A DNA stretch of 64,000 bases. It comes from Pomphorhynchus laevis (Eukaryota; Acanthocephala; Palaeacanthocephala; Echinorhynchida; Pomphorhynchidae). This document shows, piece after piece, positions 54,061 to 64,000 of the stretch. The DNA lies in NCBI GenBank assembly GCA_012934845.2, contig WNNJ02001849.1, forward strand, positions 62,001 to 126,000, in the 5' to 3' direction. Below the pieces are notes generated by a model. It was not told where the DNA came from. It saw only the letters and a list, made by a program, of their open reading frames with translations, and made no database searches. Within the stretch, counting starts at the first letter, position 1, and every line of letters begins with the position of its first letter. A program made the position numbers and the translations under genes.

Positions 54061-56850
54061 TTTTTTCGTATCTCCTTAACAAGAGAAAAGCGGAAGAGCC
54101 AGTGATTCATAAGTCTCTACTCCAAAGGTGTAACACATGCAGGACATGGCCAAGTCGGCATATTTCAGCCGTTTCTGCTCTTCGGCATATGAAGCTGCTT
54201 CGCCCGCTCCTCTGGCTGCGTTCCTAACATTGCTGACTGCGAAGATGTCCACGCGGTAGGCGTCCCACATCAAATTCACGCCAAGGAAAAATGGTGACTC
54301 CATCAGGACGTCGACCGTCCGATCTGCATTCATTGGATGGCTCTAGAATGTTTGGGGCGATGACGTTGTTGAGGACTCTGCTTATCACTAAATTTATGTC
54401 AGCGTGTCGGGGGAATCTGCCTCTCGAAATTCTGTATGCTAATCCGTGTCGTCATGAATCGTCAACAGACGCTCCGCAATGACATATGTGTGGAGTACAT
54501 GTAGGAAGGCCTAGTCTTATGGAAATGCTCAATCTCACAACCTCGTCATCGAGCAAAGTTCCCAGGGCACCAATCAAAACTGTGTGTAGCCAAGCACCAG
54601 ACTTACTTTTGGAAACCGCCATAAATCGTAAGCGAGATGCCTCGTCTTCCGAGTCTTCAATTAAAGATTTATGAACTCGTTTAACGAGGGGAGTGTCCCA
54701 GGCGGATTGCTTATGGCTATTAGACGGTGCCTCACTGAGACCCATCTTGGCTAACCAAGTTGAGTAGCCAGCGTCAAAATGTGGGCAATGTGTAGAGTTA
54801 TTCAAAAGAATGTTGACGCAGTCCTTCGTTGCCTCTACAGACAATAAAAAAGCCGGAAGAGCAATGTCCGCTGAACTGCAGATCCCCAAACTACCGAAAG
54901 ACACGGGCAATTAAGCTTGACCCCAAAAATCGTTCGTTATCGCGCAATTTGTGATGTGGGATAAATATTTTTCTAGTACACCATCGAGCTTATAGAGTTC
55001 CGCGTACACGTTGAAGCAAGGAGTTGTACGGAACTTATAAAGTAGTCTGGGCATGTAAAGACAGGTTTTACAAGGAAAAGTGCCTCGTGAGTACAAAGCT
55101 CGCGAACCCGTAGTGCACATTAATTGCTCCTCGCTAAGAGCCAAATCTTTCAGTGAATTCTCTTCAAAGACAACGCTTCCAAAGATTTGCGAATTTTGCC
55201 AACTAATCACTTTTATGTTTGGGGCTACGGATGAAAAGGTACATGAAATCTGTTCGATTTCATGTTCCTCCATATTCAGGAACAAGAGCTCACATTTGCC
55301 TGCATTGAGCTCCAGACCTATTCGATTAGCTGATGCCAAAATCGTGCAGCACAACAGATGAATTTCCTCCAATCGTTGCGTCGTCCAAGTACTACGCGTT
55401 AAAGTTCGATTGAAGGGAGTGCGAAATAGGATTTACTGCTAGATCAAAACCAATTGAACCAAGGGGTTCGCCCTGTTGAACGCCTGTTTTTGACCAAATG
55501 ATTCGATCTTCATAAACCGGAGGTGTCTGAGAGCCGTAGGCAGTTTGGAAATATTGAAATGTTTCTGGGATGTTTTATTTTACTGCTTCGATAAGAACAC
55601 CGCGATGTATGGTCTTAAAAGCATTTCGAGTCTATTTTGAGAACAACTGTGGGCTGTTGGCAGTATATTATGAATGATCGAGCTGCCTGAACAATCGCTT
55701 CTGCTCCGCATGATGTACAGCACCCTAGTCGGTATGGACGGAGGTGATCACCTACTATTTATGATATCCTTATACACAGTATCTTGGCAGCAATGCGACA
55801 GAGTGTGGTTCCGATTGCGATTGGGCGAATCCCGCCATCCTTTTTATTAAGTGCACATAAGGACGCCGAATAAAAGCTGCACTCCTTCCGCGACGAGATT
55901 GTCATTGATAAAACTATCGATTACACGAGAAAGAGCGAGTTCCCGAGACGGAACTGAATCACCAGCGCTATAGGATATCATGTCTTTCAAGTGTTGAGGG
56001 CGAAGGCTATCCATTCCATGTCCCGAACCATTGGCGAAACTCGAAATGTCCCTTCTTATCTCGAAAGAGTTGGAATGACTTGAATTTTCTGAAGGATAGT
56101 TTTGAGGAATGAAACTATCTCTTGTGTGTGAAGGGTGCATTTTCTTAAGGGACTGAAAGGAACTCTCTTTATTGTCAGCAAAGGATTCAGATAAAGTGAG
56201 TAGCCGTACAGCCCCAGGAACACCACAGTCTGCAAGCTTGATAGAAACTCGTTCCCACAAGGTTTTTGATTTCGGATCCTTCGAATGGGCATTATTTTTC
56301 AGTGGTTTACAGGGATCCGATTGTTGGGTAATCTTAAGGAAGCTATCATCAAACTTCAAAATTCTATCCTTGATCATAGATGTAAGGGATCGCCCGGATG
56401 ATTCACCTGATGTAAGCACGAGTCTAGAGAAAGTGAACAACCGAAGCCAGCTTGTTGGACTGTTCTCATCCGCACAGTCATTTTAGAGGCGGCTAAATGC
56501 CTTAACTGTATGGTATCTAGCGCTCTTCGGTATTTTTTTCAAAACTGATTTAGGGAGATGCTAGGACAGCTGATCTGAGGTGGGTATTTCGTTCAATTTT
56601 AAGACAGGAAGAGCTGGGTTATTTGCAATTTGTTGATGTTGTAATGCAGAAAGTGTACGACTATACCCCTCACACCTTGAACGAAGGGGCCCGTGAACCC
56701 GGAATTTTCAAAATTTGGTGATCCTGCAAGAAATTTTGCAAATTGGACATTCCCACTCGACAGGGACAGGTTGAGTGGAGTGGGTAGTGTCAGACTGAAG
56801 AGGCACATACTCGGCAAGATGTGGGTCACTTATCATATGTGGGTTTGACG
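54060..56850 (-). pseudogene. RT element with zinc knuckle and PD-(D/E)XK-type nuclease (RPDG family)
   Basis: Right to left on the minus strand: RDISSFANGSGHGMDSLRPQHLKDM (56020-55950), LNKKDGGIRPIAIGTTLCRI (RT motif near 55840), YLDDATIGG (55395), NAGKCELLFLN, RLLYKFRTTPCFNVY and SFGSLGICSSADIALPAFL. Then SKSGAWLHTVLIGALGTLLDDE, a CTPHICHCGASVDD zinc knuckle, RISRGRFPRHADIN, GRRPDGVTIFPW and LMWDAYRVDIFA (nuclease motifs), and the tail AASYAEEQKRLKYADLAM. This order matches a widespread animal RT family whose C-terminus looks like a restriction-like endonuclease. At least six stops or shifts break it, so it is inactive. It is the most complete copy here. Confidence 0.82.
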
Positions 56851-57159
56851 ATCCAGTGGCGGTTGATGATTTTGTCGCGAATCTGGGCTTACTTTGCTGC
56901 TTATCTATGTAGTCTGCCTTGTGGACTTTGTTATGTTCTTCGTGGATTCGTCGATGTGGTGTCCACTTAAAGTTGTTGAATGAGATTTGGCACTTGTAAT
57001 TGTTGAAGCACTTGTAATATGCTTTATATTTAGCATATAAAAGTTATCTATCTTCTATATAGGTAATATATTTTTATTCCATATAATGTATTTATCTAAC
57101 ATATTTGATCATCGTTACAGATAATATATGTAGTTGATATAATATATAATATAATATAT
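56851..57159. other. Spacer upstream of the RT relic
   Basis: It may include the element's N-terminal zinc-finger region (Cys/His codons near 56860-56950), but no frame is convincing. It turns AT-rich after 57010. Confidence 0.4.
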
Positions 57160-57480
57160 TCTGGTTGGGCATATTATTCTGGTTATATATTATTATTGCA
57201 CGACATCATCCTCGAAGGTATTGCTCATATTCTTAATACAGTAGGACGCTAATAATCAGCCTGTGCGGATCTCATCAGTTGCTTACCCTGACCTACATTT
57301 CACGCTTCGACCCTTATTATCTGGTTACTCTGTACACTGGTGCTGATCGGATTTGAACTCAGGACGTCTGTATCGCGATTACACGTTACATCCACTGGGC
57401 TGGCTGATCCAGTGATGTAGATAAACATTTCTGTATATTACTTTTGATAGGGAATCTTATTCTAACGATCTATTGGAAAC
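57160..57480 (-). mobile_element. tRNA-derived SINE / MITE unit, copy 3
   Basis: On the minus strand, the A-box-like CAGCCCAGTGGATG and the B-box-like GAGTTCAAATCC lie about 45 nt apart, followed by GATCAGCACCA, as in a tRNA gene with its CCA end. The rest is the family body ending GCACGACATCATCCTCGAAGG. This is the clearest tRNA-like copy. Confidence 0.7.
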
Positions 57481-57564
57481 CTACCTTATGTGTGTGATCC
57501 GCTAGCAGGATCACTGTATTTCATGATGCCACTTGCAATGAATGTTTTGATTTAACTTGATTGC

Positions 57565-57910
57565 ATATGTGAGCTGAAATTCTTCTGGTTGCGGCATGAC
57601 ATTATCTTCAAAGGTATTGTTCATTTTCCAAATAAGTAGGACGCTAATAATAAGCTTGGGTGGGTTTCATCAGCTGCTGACCCACACTATATTTTACGTT
57701 TTGATCCTATCTTGTTACTCTGTACAATGGTGCTGATCGGATTTAAACGTATATATCGAGATTCAGCGTTATATCCACTAGGCTGGCTGCTTCAGTGGTC
57801 AAGATATACATTTTGCATATATTTGGAGAAATAGTACCATCCTGCTGTATAAAGAATAGGAACAATGCCTGTGAGGATAATGTCGTGGCACAACCAGAAT
57901 AAGTTCAGCC
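57565..57910 (-). mobile_element. SINE/MITE unit with terminal inverted repeats, copy 4
   Basis: About 55-bp inverted repeats end the unit: GCTGAAATTCTTCTGGTTGCGGCATGACATTATC on the left, and on the right its complement with a few changes (57855-57908). Between them is the tRNA-like body of copy 3 with a decayed B box. So tRNA-derived sequence appears inside a MITE-like frame. Confidence 0.7.
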
Positions 57911-58068
57911 CGCAAATGTAATAAATTAAAACCTAATGCCTAACCTTAATTTCTAATATAAACAACTTCGAATGATAATGTTTATACATTTTAAATAAAA
58001 GATACCTTAAAAGAAAAGTCAATTCGATTTTTGTAACTTAATATACTATGTAAATTACACAAAATCGT

Positions 58069-58575
58069 TTAGTCATTGTTGCTTTCTTCAGGTACTATGA
58101 AACCTGGCTCTTTCTGCATAATCCCATTACTTTTACCTTTATTATCACAATTTTCGATCCAATTTATTTGAAATAACGTTTTATCGTAGTCGTTAAATTT
58201 GCAAAAATAACGTAAATTATCCGTCTTTACAGCACGTCTAAACACGCGAAGATATGGTAACATAGAGTCTGCGTAATTCGTAAATCCCAATTTTTTCATT
58301 GCTCTGATTATATCGAGCCCAGACATTCTATTTTTCCTGTTAATCCTGCATATCTTAAATGCTTCGCTGGACAACACATTAATAAATTCGTCAGCACAAT
58401 CTCGAATAATAGACAGAGCTTCATTTGTCACATGTGACTTTAAAGGTATTGCTTTCCAGACTAATTCCAATATGTTTGCCATAGGAAGGGTTGGTTCATC
58501 ACCATGGTCCTCTTCAGAATCATCAGCATTTAAATGTTGTCTTAATTCAGCACCTAATTTACTGCTTTGAGACAT
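58069..58575 (-). CDS. NF-YB-like histone-fold protein, 168 aa
   Basis: The start is ATG at 58575 (MSQSSKLGAELRQHLN). An acidic stretch (DDSEEDHGDEP) precedes a histone fold of the HAP3/NF-YB type: LPMANILELVWKAIP (helix 1), NEALSIIRDCADEFINVLSSEA (helix 2), RKNRMSGLDIIRAMKKLGFTNYADSMLPYLRVFRRA (loop 2, helix 3, helix C). NF-YB pairs with NF-YC and NF-YA to bind CCAAT boxes; the D-II-AM-LGF-Y-YL-FR pattern is shared. It is less conserved than true NF-YB, and the C-terminus is not recognised, so a fast-evolving paralogue or another histone-fold partner (POLE3/DR1 class) is possible. It is a single uninterrupted exon with no neighbour in its pathway. Confidence 0.8.
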   Translation of the reverse strand: MSQSSKLGAELRQHLNADDSEEDHGDEPTLPMANILELVWKAIPLKSHVTNEALSIIRDCADEFINVLSSEAFKICRINRKNRMSGLDIIRAMKKLGFTNYADSMLPYLRVFRRAVKTDNLRYFCKFNDYDKTLFQINWIENCDNKGKSNGIMQKEPGFIVPEESNND

Positions 58576-58587
58576 GTTATTTTTCAA

Positions 58588-60910
58588 AGCTTTGGAAAAT
58601 AACTTATTTCCCTTTAAAAATAATTTCCCTTTAGATCAAATTCAAACCTAATTTACACAACGACGTTTTATAATTGTCTATGACGCTAATGCTGTCAACT
58701 ATTATGCAATGAAAACGCAAATAATCAAAAAATAGCCACTTGTACTGCTGATAAGGGTTTGCTCGCATTAGCTTTGTAACAAATTTGCAAAGTTCAAACT
58801 AATAATTGTTGAAGACAAATGCGTTGCAACTGGATTTAAGCTTTTGTATTTGTTAAACTCAGTGACATTTATTAATGATAATGCTCGACCTTGTGCAATT
58901 TTGAAAGTTGTAGATATTTCTATTAGTCGATGAAAAAAACCTGGTGTCTACTTTTGAGTTAGCACTGATAATAAAATAAAGAGAATCTTTAATTAGTCTT
59001 TGATCTGAATCTCTGTAGAGCAAATAAAAAATAAGACTTGAATATTTAAAATTTGTTTATATAAATAGTTATAAATAATTTTTTAAAATAAAACTTTAAT
59101 GAATTGACTTATAAATAATATGATCTATGCAATTAAGAAATAGAATTCATCATATACTTATCCAATGCGACTGTTTTTGCTTAAAATATTTAGCTTTTTT
59201 ATAATTATAGCAGCTAACTAAGTCTACGTATAAAAAAAATAAATTTTGGAATCAAAAAGTTTGCCAAATTTTAAATATTTTAAGAATTTTCACAGGAACA
59301 TTAAAAATGTATTTTTGTTATAACTCTTTGATTATAATTATTATAATTATTATTTGATTATTTATTATAAGTATATTTTATCCCATTATAAGCATAAAGA
59401 ACAACTATCTGCAATTGGCAAACGTTTTTTTAATAATATTTTTTAATAAAAAGCATTTCTAATTGATTTGTCTTTACATTCAAAATCAAAGGGACGATAA
59501 CGAGAATCTGTGTCTCTTCGATTACTTGTTAAATTTTAAAAATTGTTAAAAAATTTTAAAAATTTAAAATTTAATTAGCAGCATCAATGAACAGCATTAC
59601 ATACAGCAATTTGAAGGATACTATTTATCATTACAATAATAAACTTCAATTTTTATAAATTTACTAATAAATAATATACTATGCATCCAAATAAAGATTA
59701 AATGTCATCAGAAAACACTGATGTGCTATATCAGTGTTTCCGGCCCCTTATTCCTTGACCGAATACAAACAAATGTCAAATACAAACTAATGAAATATTT
59801 TCTCTTGTGAATATTAATTTTGATATTTTTTAATGATTAAAACATTTTGAATCAAGCAACAATGGGATAAACCGAACTACAACCTGTGTAGCTGAGCGGA
59901 GTTAACTTTTCAAACTTCGAATTGTCTAAAAAGAATTTGACAATTTAATAAACTTCATTAAACTAATTATTTACATAATTTTATCTTATTCGTATTTAAA
60001 TATGCAATTTTTTAAATTTTTTTATTGTTTATAAGTTTAAAATTGACGTATAATGAAATCTGGAAATATTCAGAATATTGAAATTTCGCTACTCAACAAA
60101 TCAAAACAGATATTTTAATTTTGAGGTTTTGAAATGCAATTTAATTTATCTTAACCAAATTTTTTAAATTGATTATAAAATAAATATTACAAAATATAAA
60201 TTCAGTATAATTATACAAATTATTTTAATTGTAAAATGACTTTTTTCTTAAGAAACAGCACGTGTTTGTTCTTAACATTTCTCATCATAAATTTTAATTT
60301 TACAAACATAAAAATCTTTATAAACTTTATTCAAATAGAAAAAAAACAGTTTCTTTATTATCAATTGACAACAAGTAAAATTTAGATTTTTAGCTAACCA
60401 AAGAGCCTCGTCGTTCTGATTATTCTGACCTTTCTGCATAGAACCATCAGAAATATAAATAGACCCAACATTAGAGAAAGCAAAACACTTGTAATGATAA
60501 TTAATTTTGTTGAGGCTGTGTAGCTGAGCGGAGTTAACTTTTCAAACTTGGAATTGTCTAAAAAGAATTTGACTATTTAATATTACAAACTTCATTAAAC
60601 TATTTGTTACATAATTTTATCTTATTCGTATTTAAATCTGTAATTTTGAAAATCTTTTGTTATATAACTCTGTAATTTTAATCAATACTCTTTTTAGCAT
60701 TTTATAAAAAATCGAGAAAATATAAGGATTTATATAATTGCAATCTAAATTTTACATGATCTTTTTAATATTTAAATTTAATATATATTTTGAAGAATAC
60801 AAATATTAAATCATTTATAAAACAAAATTTATGAAGTTACAAAATCTATGCCATTTCAATAACAATTAGCTTCAGTAACTAATGAAATGTTTCTAATGAT
60901 CCACTATTAA
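58588..60910. other. AT-rich region with direct repeats
   Basis: 59889-60003 and 60517-60635 are direct repeats (GTGTAGCTGAGCGGAGTTAA onward, 90% or more). 59640-59830 is a YIDD-family 3' end (minus; TCATCAGAAAACACTGATG, TTTCCGGCCCCTTATTCC). No gene is seen. Confidence 0.6.
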
Positions 60911-60911
60911 G

Positions 60912-61265
60912 TAATTTTGTTAAAATTTAACAACGTTCTGATCCTAGTTGAATAAATTAGAGATTAATTACACTCCACTTTACTCTCAACGTAAAAGAAA
61001 AATTAGATAGTGCGGTTTTTACGTTCACATTCCTAAAGCACATTCCTATTTTTTATTGTAATTTTGTTAAAATTAAACAACGTTCTGATCCTAGTTGAAT
61101 TAATTAGAGATTAATTACACTCCACTTTACTCTCAACGTAAAAGAAAAATTAGATAGTGCGGTTTTTACGTTCACATTCCTAAAGCACATTCCTATTTTT
61201 TATTGTAATTTTGTTAAAATTAAACAACGTTCTGATCCTAGTTGAATAAATTTTAGAGTAATTAC
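60912..61265 (+). repeat. 147-bp tandem duplication, 2.4 copies
   Basis: 60912-61058, 61059-61205 and a partial third copy from 61206. The unit contains CAACGTTCTGATCCTAGTTG and GATAGTGCGGTTTTTACG. The first two differ at only a few bases. Confidence 0.92.
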
Positions 61266-61541
61266 TCTACACATTACTCTCAACATATTTTTAAAATTTA
61301 TTAAAGTTATTTGCAAATAACTAAATTTAAGTAATATTTACTACTATATATTAATATTTTAACTAAGAATAAAAACGGTTTTAAAACGGTAGTGATTAAA
61401 ATTATTAAATATTATTACGGTAATAATAACATTATTACGATACAGTAATAATGTTATTACGATACAGTATATAGTTATCATTAGTAGCTAATGATTTGTT
61501 TTAATGATCCAATATATATCTATATGTTGTTATCAAATATT

Positions 61542-61713
61542 CTAAAGTTTGTATAGCTTACAGGCTTCCGTATCTGTCAAGGACCATTTCTTGTTATCAT
61601 CAGAAAATGCCGATAAGATCCACATTATGGTTTCTGATTTATTTTTTATTGTAGATTCGACCAGGTAGGCGTAATTGCTAAATGCCTCAGTACAAGGCAT
61701 CATTGCATTTATC
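61542..61713 (-). CDS. Probable last or internal exon of an unknown gene
   Basis: After the acceptor TTTGGTTTTAG, the minus strand is open for 56 codons: NAMMPCTEAFSNYAYLVEST... to SDDNKKWSLTDTEACKLYKL, then TAG. A donor-like CCT|GTAAGC at 61561 could end the exon earlier. It is rich in Trp, Cys and acidic residues with codon use unlike the AT-rich surroundings. No domain is recognised. It may be part of a gene running leftward. Confidence 0.4.
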
Positions 61714-63030
61714 CTAAAACCAAATAAAGTTATTTGATTTAATAAAAATAATAATCAAGTGGTACGAGACTTTAGCACTCAACTGCATTTCATGCAATTA
61801 TTGATAATATTTGATCCATGTAATTTGATTTTTGTTTGTTGTATTATTTTTGTAAAGCAAATGGGGAATATAGAAGCATGATGTGTTTAAATGATCCCTT
61901 GATAAATCCTAATCGATTATGATATCTAGACGGAGGTGGTGACTTCTCAATAGGAAACCAGACTTGAACCCATTTTGTTAAACTTCTACAAGAGTTAATG
62001 CTATTATACAATAATAATCAAGTAAGTTTATTATACAAGTAATCAAAATAAGTTTATTGTCTAAATTGATTGTCATCTTATATACAATATAAGAATTAAA
62101 AGATTCTAAATAAGAATGAGTTGTCGGTCATTACTGTGGTACCGCAAACACCAACTACTTACATTTATTTAATATCACTTATCAATTGATAGTTCAAACT
62201 ACTTTTGGAATATTCTTGATTTTTAAAATGTATTTTCTGTTAACATTCAGTTAATCTATTTATATTTTGACTTTATTTCTCGTATCTTCGATCAATTGTA
62301 AAAAATAATTTATTATTTATTACCATATATTATAGTAATAAATATATTACTATATATTAATATATTATTTAATCATATATATGTTAATTTATAGTTTATT
62401 TATTACTATACAAAAACAAAAGGACATCAATTATATTTTAACTTAATATTATAGTCCGGTTTATTATTAGCCATTAAGTTTGACTCACGAGTCATGTAAA
62501 GGCTTATTATATTATACACGATAAATAATTGCTTTCGTAAGACAACACGGTAACGTTCTGAAAATCACCTGTATGATTAAGTGATGTATAATGTTGAGCA
62601 ATGGCACTGGAAATAGTTCCTTTTTGTAGATTATAGACGTGTTGTTTGATTCTTTTAGACTAAACAAAAGAATCAAGCAAGATAAACATCGCCAGACTGG
62701 ATAATGTTCCTTTAGCCTTTGATTTTCCGTTGTTATCTAATTGCTATAATTTTGTAATTTACTGTTCTTTTTTTGTTCTTGGTCTTATGATTGATAATGT
62801 TAATGTTTTGTTTTATTATGTGATATTTGATCCTTTTTGTTGTATATTTTTTTAATCAATTTAGCGAGCCATAGCATGTAAATACATGCTTATGCCATTT
62901 AATGTACATGTAAATTTTTTCCTGATGATTGCATTTGCCATTGAAATATTGAATGATTCATTTGGTCTTCGATTTTCCTGTTCCTACAAATTAACATTTA
63001 CTAACATTTACTTTTGTTAATTGATTTTGT
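61714..63030. other. AT-rich, no gene supported
   Basis: It contains a short inverted repeat TTGTTTGATTCTTTTAGACTAAACAAAAGAATCAAGCAA (62643-62681). Nothing else is recognised. Confidence 0.45.
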
Positions 63031-63450
63031 GTTAATTGATAATAATTGCTATATAATTGTTAATTTTTATACAATTGTTAATTTTCCATTGGTCTTTGAA
63101 CTTTTCTTTGTTCCTATAAAGTAACATTTACTAAATTCAAGGAAATGAATTCATTATATTACTTATTGATTAATTTAATTCTATAAATTTTGGACTCTAT
63201 ACATTCGCTAAGCTAATTAAACGGGATTGCTAACCTGAATGTTAATTGATAATAATTGCTATATAATTGTTAATTTTTATACAATTGTTAATTTTCCATT
63301 GGTCTTTGAACTTTTCTTTGTTCCTATAAAGTAACATTTACTAAATTCAAGGAAATGAATTCATTATATTACTTATTGATTAATTTAATTCTATAAATTT
63401 TGGACTCTATACATTCGCTAAGCTAATTAAACGGGATTGCTAACCTGAAT
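63031..63450 (+). repeat. 210-bp exact tandem duplication
   Basis: 63031-63240 and 63241-63450 appear identical, from GTTAATTGATAATAATTGC to GGATTGCTAACCTGAAT. It is very recent, or an assembly artefact. Confidence 0.93.
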
Positions 63451-64000
63451 TAAAATGTCATAAAATAGGAATGTTTGCTGATCCTCCGAAACTATTCTGC
63501 AACAAACTCTTTATTCAACGGACAACTGCATAATTTGTAAAGTTATTATACTAACGTATTCTCGTAGTAAGCATTAAAAATATATTTTCTTCTATAAATA
63601 TATTATTATATTACATGTAATATAATTAAATATACTACAATATCGACGGTTCATCAAAACTATTTTTGGATTTATCTTGATCTATTAGATCACTAAGGTC
63701 TATCTAAACTTCCATATTTGATTTTTAAGGAAACAAAATTAATTAAACGCAAAATTCGTAGCATTATTTTAATCTAAGTCTTGCAATTGACACAAGTTGT
63801 TGATCCTTACTTAATATATTTGGTATTCTAATGTTAATTCGATTTACATTAATTGTAAGAATTTGAAATATTTCACTTGCTATTAAATATATTTAAAAGC
63901 AATTTAAATATATTTGCATGTTACGTTAATGTTTTCATACATTTTTTACTTACTCGTAATTATTTGGAAATACGGACGATTTCTTGCAAATCACATTTCC
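63451..64000. other. AT-rich window end, no gene seen
   Basis: No coding or repeat structure is supported. Confidence 0.4.

Overview
This is AT-rich nuclear DNA from an animal, probably an invertebrate. The evidence is a spliced mitochondrial complex II gene (SDHC), a ubiquilin relic, an NF-YB-like histone-fold gene, very short GT-AG introns (44 and about 57 nt) and a dense load of LINEs, reverse-transcriptase (RT) relics, a Ty3/gypsy element, tRNA-derived SINE/MITE units and minisatellites. I cannot fix the phylum. Micro-introns in an AT-rich, repeat-rich genome would suit a flatworm-like or similar invertebrate, but nothing here proves it.

Layout. 0-5.2 kb: a nearly full-length CR1/L2-group LINE (copy A) inserted into the RT gene of an older copy of the same family (copy B). 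5.2-5.8 kb: a ubiquilin pseudogene cut by repeats on both sides. 5.8-8.5 kb: a SINE/MITE unit, AT-rich repeat ends, the first 18-bp minisatellite and an RT-nuclease relic. 8.9-9.2 kb: an ORF with a WH2-like motif. 9.66-13.06 kb (minus): SDHC in three exons, with a decayed Mutator-like transposon in its 2.8-kb second intron. A partial duplicate of exon 2 lies at 14.1 kb. 15.1-15.6 kb: a 5'-truncated LINE. 17.8-18.0 kb: a foldback repeat. 18.1-22.0 kb: a young Ty3/gypsy element with 121-bp LTRs, a 5-bp target duplication and a probable self-priming site. 23.6-28.4 kb: two LINE 3' ends, a 270-bp direct repeat and a 2.4-kb array of the 18-bp minisatellite. 28.7-31.4 kb: relics of an RT family with a zinc knuckle and a nuclease-like C-terminus. 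31.5-33.3 kb: relics of a second RT family (YIDD type, no visible endonuclease).

33.5-39.2 kb: a decayed LINE interrupted by copy C, a near-identical sister of copy A with a large internal deletion. 39.2-46.4 kb: AT-rich DNA with another YIDD-RT relic and a recent 0.54-kb tandem duplication carrying a small unknown ORF. 46.4-49.97 kb: a LINE end, two small host exons and more RT relics. 50.5-50.8 kb: a near-perfect 326-bp palindrome. 52.9-53.3 kb: an ORF with a signal-peptide-like start. 54.1-56.85 kb: a long RT-nuclease relic. 57.2-57.9 kb: two SINE/MITE units. 58.1-58.6 kb: the NF-YB-like gene. 58.6-64 kb: AT-rich DNA with recent tandem duplications and one probable exon.

The host genes show no functional clustering. 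SDHC and the NF-YB-like gene are the most credible intact ones. The window's history is one of nested retroelement insertion, local tandem duplication and 5' truncation. No CRISPR array, rRNA or convincing tRNA gene was seen.
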